In this document: one piece after another, positions 36,399-47,300 of the stretch
How the letters are laid out: every line of letters starts with the position of its first letter
How positions within the stretch are numbered: position 1 is the stretch's first letter
From: Eutreptiella sp. 'Long Island Sound 2002'
Taxonomy: Eukaryota > Euglenozoa > Euglenophyceae > Eutreptiales > Eutreptiaceae
Direction: 5' to 3'
Length of the DNA: 64,000 nt
Assembly: GCA_964036045.1 (NCBI GenBank)
Contig: OZ038382.1
Span: 106,291,007 to 106,355,006, forward strand
Program-made: the position numbers and the translations under genes
The notes under the pieces: generated by a model
The model's database searches: none
What the model saw: the letters and a program-made list of their open reading frames with translations, nothing else
Told to the model about the DNA's origin: nothing

Positions 36399-38207
36399 CT
36401 AGGGGGCGTCGGTTGTGGTGGAAGTAGGGGTATTCTCCTCCGCGTCAACCTCGTTGACACCCTTCTTCCTCCTATTCCTAGGCTTCTTGTCCTTGTCCTT
36501 GTTCTGGTCGTTCTGGTTGTTCTCCTTGTTCTTGTTGTCCGACCCGGGGACCCAGTTCCTCTTGATCTCCTGGATCTCTTTGGCCAACTCGGTCCCCACC
36601 GACATCAGCTTGGAAAGCTCGTCCTTGTCCACCTCCACTTTGGCCTCCGGGATACCCGCAGGTGCAAGCTTCTTCGACCCGTGCGCCTTCTTGTAGGCCT
36701 CCATGTCGGCCTGGTGGGTGGGGCATGTTCGGTGGTCATGGTTGAAGCCTTTCTTCCTCCCATAACACACGAAACAGCCCTGAGGGTGAGCTCGTATGAA
36801 CTCCCCAAAGGACAGCGGAGAGTCGCCAATGCGGCGAGGGTCCCTCTTCTCCTTCTTCTTCCAACCCGGCTGCAGGGGCTTCCAGCTTCCCCGGTTGTTC
36901 CCCGCGCCGTTGTGAACCACGAAGGAACAAACGGCCATCTCGGCGGGCTCATCGTCGTCGTCATTGTCGAAGAGAGCTTCATCGCCATCGGCTCCCGCTG
37001 GGTCCATGGCAGCTTCCCCGCCAGGCCCCTCGCCAACGTAGTTGACGTCGCGGTCGCCGGGCCTCAACCCGCGGGTGTGGTGGAGGTTCCGGTACTCCTT
37101 GAGCACCTCCTCTCCAACCCACTCCAGGATCTCGTCGCAGCTCATCCGCGCCGGGATGGCCTGCAGACGGATGGTCTGGCCGCTCACCTCACACTCGTCA
37201 AGGCGCCACATCGCGGTCTTCTCACGATCGCCCGAGACGGTGATGAGGAGAGCGTTCCGCAGGGAGTGCCGTTTGACATCCCGGGCCACGTTCTTCCTCG
37301 TCCAAGCCACCACGTTCGTATGATACTCTTTGGGGAGCATCATCTTGACCGTGTGGTTGGACTTGGCCCTCTTGGCTTGCTCCTTGGTGACCCTCTTGAT
37401 CCATGCTTCCGGCAGCATGGAGAGCAGGCGAGCCTGCTCGTCACCCTCGTTCCAGTCCTCCACGTTGCGGCGGAAGAGGGTGTATTGCCCTCGGAAGTCT
37501 CGCCAGTCCCATAGGCGGATCTTCCGTCCATCATGCTGAAGCTTGATGGACTTCCACCGCTTGGCAGTCACCTGCGGAGCGTCCACCCGCTCCTGCTCGT
37601 TGAGCCACTTCTTGGCTTCCTTGAGGGTCTTGATTTTCCCCTTCTTGGTCGCCACGAAGTATAGCTCTTGGAGCACTTCCGGCAGGCGGTACCTGAACCG
37701 TCCGAAGACATATTTCTCCGCATCCGCGGGATCCATGTCTTCAGTGACGGTCACCCCCCAATCGTCCAGCTTCTCCAAGAAGCGGTCGAGGTTGGGGGGG
37801 TTGCCGTCGTACATGGGGGGCTTGATGTCCTTCAAGTCTTCCCACACGGCGGCATCCGCGGCCTTAGAGACCATGAACACCGGCCGCGAGGTCGACCGAG
37901 GTTCCCATCGGCCTCTCCCACGGACTCCCACGGCCGCCACTTCCATATCCTCCACGATATTCGTGTGGCTACGCCGTGGTTCCTCCATGTACGCTGAACC
38001 TAGATGTTCACGCCGTACTCCTTCCATGTATGCCTCCTCATCACGGCGCCGGCGGCTGAGTTCAGCGGCCTCCCGTCGTACACCACGCGGCGCGCTAATG
38101 ACAAACTCCTCCAGGTCCAGGTCCAGGTCCTCACCTCCGCCGACATCCCACTCCACGTCTCCTCTGGAGACCTCATCCCTGAGTCCACCATAACGTCCAC
38201 CAGCCAT
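36399..38207 (-). CDS. R3 Gag C-terminal part: capsid and nucleocapsid
   Basis: The frame runs from about 38207 to a TAG at 36399-36401. It holds the capsid-like region (IKPPMYDGNPPNLDRFLEKL, then helical, Lys/Arg/Trp-rich) followed by GCFVCYGRKKGFNHDHRTC, a CX2CX8HX4C finger longer than the usual CX2CX4HX4C knuckle. The tail is Lys/Asn/Gln-rich (KNKENNQNDQNKDKDKK), suited to binding RNA. It was joined to the upstream coiled-coil part; a small insertion near 38530 separates them here, whereas R2 has both in one frame. The stop codon is followed by CGG, and Pol continues in the same frame. Confidence 0.85.
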   Translation of the reverse strand: MAGGRYGGLRDEVSRGDVEWDVGGGEDLDLDLEEFVISAPRGVRREAAELSRRRRDEEAYMEGVRREHLGSAYMEEPRRSHTNIVEDMEVAAVGVRGRGRWEPRSTSRPVFMVSKAADAAVWEDLKDIKPPMYDGNPPNLDRFLEKLDDWGVTVTEDMDPADAEKYVFGRFRYRLPEVLQELYFVATKKGKIKTLKEAKKWLNEQERVDAPQVTAKRWKSIKLQHDGRKIRLWDWRDFRGQYTLFRRNVEDWNEGDEQARLLSMLPEAWIKRVTKEQAKRAKSNHTVKMMLPKEYHTNVVAWTRKNVARDVKRHSLRNALLITVSGDREKTAMWRLDECEVSGQTIRLQAIPARMSCDEILEWVGEEVLKEYRNLHHTRGLRPGDRDVNYVGEGPGGEAAMDPAGADGDEALFDNDDDDEPAEMAVCSFVVHNGAGNNRGSWKPLQPGWKKKEKRDPRRIGDSPLSFGEFIRAHPQGCFVCYGRKKGFNHDHRTCPTHQADMEAYKKAHGSKKLAPAGIPEAKVEVDKDELSKLMSVGTELAKEIQEIKRNWVPGSDNKNKENNQNDQNKDKDKKPRNRRKKGVNEVDAEENTPTSTTTDAP

Positions 38208-38313
38208 TGGGATTGGCTCCGGGGCTGGTGCGGGGCGTCGGGGGCCTACCGGTGTCCGCGGTGGAGCACGGCGGTGGTGGTACTCCGCGCTGAGCCACTC
38301 ATCACGCCAATCC

Positions 38314-40764
38314 TCACTGCCACTGCCGGGCGGTACGCGCTCGTTGCGGCGGCCCGCGCTGTGGTGAGAGTGGGCGGTGAGAGAGGGGGCACTGGCGCTG
38401 GGGCGACTCCTGGGGGCTCCGCCGGGGGCGTGGGGTCTGCCTGGACCTGGTCGGGGTCCCCAGCCGTCGTCCGAGGAGCCAGACTCCAGGGGTGGGTGGT
38501 CGCTGCCGACGCTCCCACGGGCTTCCAGCGCGTCCAGCGCTCCGCTGCAGGCCGCTGATGACCTTGTTCAGCGACCTGGTCTCGCCCCTGGCGATGTTCA
38601 ACAGCTTCTGGGTGGCGGTGGCGACCTGGGCGCTCTTGACCATCTCGATCTTGGCGATGTCCAGCTCCCTCTGAGCGCGCGCGGCGACCCTGGCGATGCG
38701 AGTCATCTCGCCCTTGCCCGTGTCTACCTCGCGCTCGAGGGACTGGACCCTCCTGCGGAGGTAGACAATCCACCGCCGGGTGGCATCCGGGTCGCCGTCC
38801 CCTGGTGGGTCGTCGGGGTCCCCAGGGGGTCCTCCAGGAGGGCCTCCGCCGGGTCCGCCCGGTCCAGGGGGTCCTCCTCCGCCAGGGGTTCCGCCTCCGG
38901 GGGGTCCACCTGGTGGGCGTCCTCCAGGGGGTCCTGATGGTCCTCCGCCAGGGGGTCCCGGTGGGTCTCCACCAGGTCGCCTCGGTGGGTCCGAGGATGG
39001 GGGCTTCTTTGTGTAGTCGAAGTTCATGTCATCATCCTCGTCCATGTCGCCCCACCTAGGCGTCTCGGTCTCGGAAGACTCCTGGCTCCGGTAGGGAGGA
39101 GGGAAGTCCTCATCCTCACCTTCTGGCTCCATGGGGACGTCTCCGCCTCCTCCGCCACCCACTCCTCGGCGATGTCGGCGGCCTCGTTCATCCCCGTCGC
39201 TGGCGGTGAAGAAGGGGTCGGAGTCCTGGGGGTGTCCGCCCGCTGGCCTCCGTGGCCTCTTGGGGGTCTTCCCCTTACCCTTCCTCCGTCGGTAGGCGGT
39301 GGGGCCACTGCTCCCACTGCTGCCTGTGTCCACCTCGTCCAGCGTCATCTTGGAGGAGGCGTCCCCTTCGAAAAGCTTTCGAAGGGTCTCCACTCGGGAT
39401 CCTCCCGGGGGAGTCTCGCGGCGGAGCTTGGCCTCCGCCTCCTCCGTCGCGGCGGCTGTGGCTGCGGCAGCTCGCCCCTCGGCTTCCTCCCGGGCACGAG
39501 CCGCTTCGGCTTCCCGGGTCTGCTGCAGCCGAGCTTTCTCCGCTTCCAACGCCGCCAACTCCGCCTCCGTCTTGGCCCTCTCCTCAGCGACCTTCCGTCG
39601 CGCGGCCTCGATGGCGTCCTTCTTGGCGGCGTCCGCCTGGGCCTTGGCCGTTGCCTCGGCGTGGGCCCTTTCCTCCGCCTCCTTCTTTGCCCTCTCTTGG
39701 GCAAGCGCCTCTTCCAGCGCCTTCACCTCGGCCTCCTTGCGGGCAATGGCCTCCTGCGTCAGGCGGGCTTCCTCGTCGGCTGCCGCCACCTCACCCTTGA
39801 CCTGGGCAATCGCTGCCTCATGGGCGGCTGCGGCCGTGAGTCCGGCCGCAATGGCCGCCACGGTCGAGGCGTGGATGGCCATGCCATGCGCCCACTCCGC
39901 AGCCTCCTGCTGGGCGATGCCGACGGCACGCTCCATGGCAGCGTTGTGCTGCGTGGCCCGTTGCCGGGCAACCGGAAGGTTGCAGGGCACCCCACAGGCG
40001 CGCTCACAGGCGCGCGCCACGTCCCTTTGGTCGGGAGCGACGCTGCTGCTGGAGCTGGCCTGGTCGGCCGGCATCCTCCCGCGGTGGGCCGACTCCACAT
40101 CGCTGCTGGGGCCTGATTTCCTCAAGAGCAGCGGACGGGGCTTGTCCTTGGTGTGATTGGCGACCTCCAGGAAGTCGCCAAGGGTGGTGTGGCTCGGGTG
40201 GTGACCTCCACCGGCCCGCTGGGGGCTGTGGGCTGGGGTTCTGCCCCTGGCGCCTTGGGCGGCTTCGGCGGCCAGGGATGCCTGGTACTCCCGCCACTTC
40301 CGGTCCCGCTTCCTGTCCCCAGCGGACCGCTTCTCCTTCCCCGGAGACGCGCTGCTGCTGCTGCCCTGCAGCCTGCGCTCGCTCCCCGGTTCCGGGAAGT
40401 TCTTCTCGATCATGTCCCACATGGAGACATTGATCTTGGCGCCCGACGGGTACTCGTTGGGCTTCTCGTCCTCCTCAATCCCGTCGGGGCGCAGCCCTTC
40501 GCCGGGCCTGTCCGGCCGGGTCCAGACCCTCCAGCGCCTCTGCTGGAAGCGGAAGGCAAAACCTTCCACCCGCAGCCAGTCTTCGACTGCCTGCAGGCGG
40601 CCGGGGCCCATGTCCTGGCGGGGCTCGAAGCTCCCGGGCATGCCGCCTTCGCACTGGGGGTGGCTGTGGCGGTAGTGCTGGTCCCAAACCAACCCACGCA
40701 GTAGGCGCACTGCATGGGGCTGGGGCCGCGGCCACGTCTTGCCCGCTTCTTGCCAGTTTACCAT
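38314..40764 (-). pseudogene. R3 Gag N-terminal part: coiled coil and collagen-like segment
   Basis: Starts at ATG 40764 (MVNWQEAGKTW) about 400 bp inside LTR C. Residues 280-450 are an Ala/Glu/Lys/Arg coiled coil (for example ALEEALAQERAKKEAEER). Residues 640-700 are Gly-Pro-Pro-rich like collagen. A second short helical stretch follows. A frameshift near 38530 ends the true frame; the last 70 or so residues are out of frame compared with R2. No match to a standard capsid is seen in this part, which may drive Gag assembly; that is inference. Confidence 0.78.
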
Positions 40765-41163
40765 GGCAGCGGGGGGCGTACTTGTTCTTGAAGTTCTTGG
40801 TGGGCACTCGTTCCGCTCAACGAACTGGTCCTGGTGGTGGTTGTTGGAGCGGTTGACGTAGCACTGGACTGGGGGTGCGGCCGGTGCTGGTCGGGCGGTG
40901 GTTGTGGAGGTGGTTGACGCGACCGGGTGTGCGGCCTTGCTGGTCGGCCGATAGGACTCGCTGATGAGGGAGTCCTGGTCTGTCCACCTCCTTCACAGTC
41001 GCGGCGCTTCCGTGGTCGCTCAGGTCGATGCTCTGGGCGACGCTGCGGGCCGCTGCGCTGCGCTGCAAGCTGCGAGCTGCGAGCTGCTGCGCCGCGCTGC
41101 TCGGGGTTGGTGGCCCCGAGTGGCACGCGAGGGATGGGTAACCCCGCAGCGGTGCAACGCTTT
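40765..41163 (-). other. R3 leader between LTR C and gag
   Basis: About 400 bp of GC-rich sequence with a GCAGCTCGCAGCTCGCAGC-like low-complexity run. Directly after the LTR end (minus strand) the sequence is AAAGCGTTGCACCGC, which lacks the usual TGG start of a tRNA primer site. Confidence 0.7.
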
Positions 41164-44100
41164 TGACGCGTTCCCGTGGGGGGCCTGGCCACAGGACGCT
41201 GCGGTGGACACGCGCAAGTGAGCAGGCAGGCAAAGCACTACGCTCACAGGGGCATCATTGCGCTCATGTCATGTGACAAAGCGTTTCAGGATCCTTGCCA
41301 CTCTGAAACAAGGGAACAAAAGTATGTACAGCAACACATCAGGATATGTACACATGGGGTTAAGACTGGACTGGGGTAAGGGCATTACAGGACAATAGAC
41401 ACTCAGTCCCAACTCATATCCCAATCCCAGGTCCGACCCTCTCAGTGGCTGGTGGGGGCGGGTGCTCAAACACAACCCATGCCCTGCTCAGTCCGGACCC
41501 TGAAACCCTGCCAATAGGGGGGCTGTCTCGCCCAGCCACAGGCGAGTTCCTGGGAACCAAGGTGCTCCAAGGCCAACCGACAGGGACTTCCCATGCTCCT
41601 GTAACGGCAGGTCTCAACTCCGTTCTGAGCCAGAGATATGGCCCCGCCATTATCCCCTAGGAGTTGGTAGCTGAAAATGGGCTGTTTCAGCCCAAACTGA
41701 TATTGGCTCAAAAATCCCCAAAATTGACCCCTCGTCCGGACCCGCCAGAGGTAGGGACGAAGCAACTGAGCCTATGCCCTTCGAGTACGAACTTTGTGGA
41801 GCCCTCACCCAACCTGGTTCCCTCTGAGGTGCCGGCATCAGGGCACCACGGGTTCTTCTAGTGGGGTCATGATGCCAAAATCACCAAAATTGGCGTCATT
41901 CCCACGCGTGGCTCGCCCGGCCAGGGCAAGGCCAATGGCTCACAGGATAGGAGGCAGGACCTAGGACTAATATCTGAGTGTACAACTTGAAATTAGGTCC
42001 GGGCTCCATGTGGGCATAGAGAGATGGGGCCGCCAATTGACCACACGGGGGGGTGAAATTGGGGTCCCAAAAAGGGGGTCATTTTGGCTGCTCGAAATGA
42101 GCCAAAATTTGGGGGTGCTCCGGATAGTATATCTCCACGCCGGCTTGGAGATCGGATCCGCCATTCCATACGCGATCCATCAGGAGTCTGACAAAGACTC
42201 CCATGAACTTGGCTCTCTAAGATCTCCATGCCAGTTGTGGTGGTGACAATCCCAATTGGGTCCACAAATGCCAAAATGGCAAAATTATCCACACTCACTT
42301 TGGGCTAGCACCCTAACGAAGTTTGCCCCGCCTCGCCCACGTGGTGTGTGAACCATGGGGACCAAAGTCCATAACACCCATGTCATATATGGTCCATTGG
42401 TCCATGAGTCCGGCGTGCACGAGGGTGCTGAACATGGTGCACGGCGGGCAGAAAATATGGAAAATTGCTAAAAATGGCCGAAAATGCGCACACTCATGGT
42501 TGGGGCAAATGAGGCACATGCCTGACTTGGACCGGAGTTTGCCATAGGATTGGTATCAAGTCATATGCGTCCAACATATCTTTTGGGCGTCGCCCAACTC
42601 CTCCGGTTTCGGGAATGGCAGGGTCGCCAAGTGAGCCCATGATTTGGGATAGTCCCAAACATGCCAACATGGCGGCCACGGTATGCCAAGCCCAAGAGGA
42701 GTTATTCGCCGGGTCCAAGATATGTTGGGCACCAAAGTATGTACCCTCAAAACATACTTGGGTCATGATGTCAATTGGCCGCAACGTTGAGATACACGGT
42801 CGCCACTTGACATCATGACGGGCAAAAAACAGCAATATTGGCGAAAAAACACCCAAAAGGGCCTTGAAAGGCGCACAAATATATTATATATCTTCGGCTT
42901 GGATTGAGTAATCGATCAATCCTTCTAAACACAATGACTTGACACCAATGACCTACGATTCCACATATGTGCTCCACTTGGGGCGCTTTGAAAGGTTACG
43001 AGCGCTACTTCCCAAGTGGGCACATGAAAATATGGAAAATTGCAAAACACACACCTTGCTCCCAACGCATCGCTTTGGGATCGCCACACAAGCTTCCCTC
43101 CACGAAGGCTAGGCTTGCAATTGATCGTGGGGAGTATAAGAAATGGCCTCGTGCAATATGAGGTCCATTGGTGGGTGTATCGCTCTTAGCCAAACCCGCC
43201 AAATGGGCACGCAATACAACACATGGCACATACCACATACTGCCCAAAAAGGTAGCTCCCCCCACGATATGTCATGCCCCTCCAAGGGCATAACTTTGTG
43301 TCAATCGCTCATAGGAACTCAAGGAAAGTTCCTATGCAACACCAACACTCGCGCGCTACACTCGAAAGTTATCTTAACGCACGCAATATCATGGCCAAAG
43401 AGTTCTAACGCAAACTCTACCCTCTTGACCATGATCCATTACGCTAGCGCGCACGTGTGGAGACGCAAGGCGTATAAAGCTTCCCAAATTACGTCGGGAG
43501 TATTGTGAATACATCCCATGCTTCCTTATTGTCATTCCTCGCAAGTAGCACGAGATATGACCCTCACAAGTGGCCTCACGAATCAACTTTGTTTTGCCCA
43601 TATCTCTAAGACAAATGGAGGGCAAGACAAAAGGAAAGTTGATTCGTGCATAGGGAAGCACGTAGGTCCACTCGAAAGAGGTCAAATCAAGTGCGGGGAT
43701 GTCGAAGTCGAAAATCCGATTTCGACATCCTGAAAAATTCGGATTAAGGTTGCGAGTGTAGAATGTCAAAATTGCGGATGCATCAATGCAATTCCTGAAG
43801 ACTTTAGAGTCTTCGTCACGGATTGCGCTAAAATATCTGTAGATAACAGTTAAACTGGCGGTTACGCTAAAGTTGCGAGCCAAGCGCCAGCAGTCAAAAC
43901 ATTGATTATCAGAACGGAAGAGTGAAAAATTACGGAAACAATATGAAAATAAAACCCTGTTGATTCCTGATATTCTGATGTGTAAATCTCAGCGGGCGAC
44001 GCATCGGTTGCCGATGCGGCCGCTAATAGCTGAAATGCCCAGATCTCTCACACAAACACGTCTTACCTACATTTGTTGTTAGGGTTAGGTTGCCGAATCG

Positions 44101-44351
44101 ATGGCCGAAGGCGGTGCGGGGCAGATTGGCGTGAAATAGTAAGACACCGGCAAATGGCAGTTTGCCGGTACATGGTAACATGCCCCAAGTGGCCGGAATG
44201 CCGTCACGGGGGCTTTACGGCAAGGGACACGCTCCTGGCGGGCTCTCACCGGGCTTCACCGAGCGTCTTCCCCTCCGTACATGGGGTTAGTGGGCACACG
44301 GAGACCGGTTGCATACCCGACCATGGTCATGGGGTTCTGGGTACCGCTTCA
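41164..44351 (-). repeat. LTR C (5' LTR of R3), 3188 bp
   Basis: Begins TGACGCGTTCCCG and ends GTACCGCTTCA on the plus strand, matching LTRs A and D, and has the 32-bp segment shared with LTR B at about 44280-44312. Its right edge meets R2 gag at GTGGAAC; by analogy with R2, GTGG (44352-44355) may be one copy of a 4-bp duplication whose partner was deleted. Confidence 0.95.
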
Positions 44352-47300
44352 GTGGAACTAGGGGTGCTCTCCTCCGCATCAACCTCGTTGACACCCTTCT
44401 TTCTCCTATTCCTAGGCTTCTTGTCCTTGTCCTTGTTCTGGTCGTTCTGGTTGTTCTCCTTGTTCTTGTTGTCCGACCTGGGGACCCAGTTCCTCTTGAT
44501 CTCCTGGATCTCCTTAGCCAACTCGGTCCCCACCGACATCAGCTTGGAAAGCTCGTCCTTGTCCACCTCCACTTTGGCCTCCCGGATACCCGCGGCTGCA
44601 CGCTTCTTCGACCCGTGCGCCTTCTTGTACGCCTCCGTGTCGGCCTGGTGGGTGGAGCATGTTCGGTGGTCATGGTTGAAGCCTTTCTTCCTCCCATAAC
44701 ACACGAAACAGCCCTGAGGGTGAGCTCGTATGAACTCCCCAAAGGACAGCGGAGGGTCGCCAATGCGGCGAGGGTCCCTCTTCTCCTTCTTCTTCCAACC
44801 CGGCTGCAGGGGCTTCTAGCTTCCCCGGTTGCTCCCCGCGCCGTTGTGGGCCACGAAGGCACAAACGGCCATCTCGGCGGGCTCATCGTCGTCGTCATCG
44901 TCGACGAGAGCTTCATCGCCATTGGCTCCCGCTGGGTCCATGGCAGCTTCCCCGCCAGGTCCCTCGCCAATGTAGTTGACGTCGCGTTCGCCGGGCCTCA
45001 ACCCGTGGGTGTGGTGGAGGTTCCGGTACTCCTTGAGCACCTCCTCTCCAACCAACTCCAGAGTCTCGTCGCAGCCCATCCGCGCCGGGATGGCCTGCAG
45101 ACGGAATGGTCTGGCCGCTCACGTCACACTCATCAAGGCGCCACATCGCGGTCTTCTCGCGATCGCCTGAGACGGTGATGAGGAGAGCGTTCCGCAGGGA
45201 GTGCCGTTTGACATCCCGGGCCACGTTATTCCTCGTTCAAGCCACCACGTTCGTATGATACTCTTTGGGGAGCATCATCTTGACCGTGTGGTTAAACTTG
45301 GCCCTCTTGGCTTCCTCCTTGGTGACCCTCTTGATCCATGCTTTCGGCAGCATGGGGAGCAGGCGAGCCTGCTCGTCACCCTCGTTCCAGTCCTCCACGT
45401 TGCGGCGGAAGAGCGTGTATTGCCCTCGGAAGTCTCGCCAGTCCCGTAGGCGGATCTCCCGTCCATCATGCTGAAGCTTGATGGACTTCCACCGCTTGGC
45501 AGCCACCTACGGAGCGTCCACCCGCTTCTGCTCGTTGAGCCACTTCTTGGCTTCCTTGAGGGTCTTGATTTTCCCCTCCTTGGTCGCCACGAAGTATAGC
45601 TCTTGGAGCACTTCCGGCAGGCGGTACCTGAACCGTCTGAGGACAATTTCTCCGCATCCGCGGGATCCATGTCTTCAGTGACGGTCACCCCCCAATCGTC
45701 CAGCTTCTCCAAGAAGCGGCCGAGGTTGAGGGGGTTGCCATCGTACATGGGGGGCTTGATGTCCTTCAAGTGTTCCCACACGGCGGCATCCGCGGCCTTA
45801 GAGACCATGAACGCCGGCCGCGAGGTCGACCGAGGTTCCCATCGGCCTCTCCCACGGACTCCCACTTCCGCCACTTCCATCTCCTCCCCGATATCCACGT
45901 GGCTACGCCGTGGTTCCTCCATGTACGCTGAACCTAGATGTTCACGCCGTACTCCTTCCATGTACGCCTCCTCATCACGGCGCCGGCGGCTGCGTTCAGC
46001 GGCCTCCCGTCGTACACCACGCGGCGGGGAAATGTCGAACTCCTCCAGGTCCAGATCCAGGTCCTCACCTGCACCGACATCCCACTCCACGTCTCCTCTG
46101 GGGACCTCATCCCTGAGTCCACCATGACGTCCACCAGCCATTGGGATTGGCTCCGGGGTTGGTGCGGGGCTTCGGGGGCGTACCGGTGTCCGCGGTGGAG
46201 CACGGCGGTGGTGGTACTCCGCGCTGAGCCACTCATCACGCCAATCCTCACTGCCACTGCCGGGCGGCACGCGCTCGTTGCGGCGGCCCGCGCTGTGGTG
46301 AGAGTGGGCGGTGAGAGAGGGGGCACTGGCGCTGGGGCGACTCCTGAGGGCTCGGCCGTGGGCGTGGGGTCTGCCTGGACCTGGTCGGGGTCCCCAGCCG
46401 TCGTCCGACGAGCCAGACTCCAGGGGTGGGTGGTCGCTGCCGACGCTCCCACGGGCTTCCAGCGCATCCAGCCTCTGCTGCAGGCCGCTGATGACCTTGT
46501 TCAGCTGCCTGGTCTCGCCCCTGGCGATGTCCAGCAGCTTCTGGGTGGCGGTGGCGACCTGGGCGCTCTTGACCATCTCGATCTTGGCGATGTCCAGCTC
46601 CCCCTGAGCGCGCGCGGCGACCCTGGCGATGCGAGTCATCTCGCCCTTGCCCGTGTCTACCTCGCGCTGGAGGGACTGGACCCTCCTGCGGAGGTAGACA
46701 ATCCAGCGCCGGGTGGCATCCGGGTCGCCGTCCCCTGGTGGGTCGTCGGGGTCCCCAGGGGGTCCTCCAGGAGGGCCTCCGCCGGGTCCGCCCGGTCCAG
46801 GGGGTCCTCCTCCGCCAGGGGGTCCGCTTCCGGGGGGTCCACCTGGTGGGCGTCCTCCAGGGGTTCCTGATGGTCCTCCGCCAGGGGGTCCCGGTGGGTC
46901 TCCACCAGGTTGCCTCGGTGGGTCCGAGGATGGGGGCTTCTTTGTGTAGTCGAAGTCCATGTCATCATCCTCGTCCATGTCGCCCCACCTAGGCGTCTCG
47001 GTCTCGGAAGACTCCTGGCTCCGGTAGGGAGGAGGGGGATCCTCATCCTCACCTTCTGGCTCCATGGGGACGTCTCCGCCTCCTCCGCCAGCCACTCCTC
47101 GGTGATGTCGGCGGCCTCGTTCATCCCCGTCGCTGGCGGTGAAGAAGGGGTCGGAGTCCTGGGGGTGTCCGCTCGCTGGCCTCCGTGGCCTCTCGGGGGT
47201 CTTCCCCTTACCCTTCCTCCGTCGGTAGGTGGTGGGGCCACTGCTCCCACTGCTGCCTGTGTCGACCTCGTCCAGCGTCATCTTGGAGGAGGCGTCCCCT

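Larger units (their letters stand above)
28573..44351 (-). mobile_element. R3: inner copy of the R2 family, nested in R2
   Basis: LTR C (41164-44351) is complete and its right edge joins R2 gag. LTR B (28573-31333) lacks its first 420 or so bases and joins R2 protease sequence in GGGCTC/TATGCTCC. One deletion after nesting, removing about 300 bp of R2 and the missing part of LTR B, explains both losses. LTRs B and C share the 32-bp segment absent from A and D. R3 retains gag, the gag-pol junction, protease and MT-like domain, but its pol has a nonsense codon, frameshifts and a 1.4-kb deletion. Confidence 0.92.

Noticed and set aside
36381-37514. Long plus-strand frames opposite R2/R3 gag (also near 38780, 39172, 45938 and 47185)
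   Set aside because: They mirror the gag frame in GC-rich DNA and have repetitive Val/Leu or Pro/Gly translations; the minus strand carries capsid and zinc-finger motifs.
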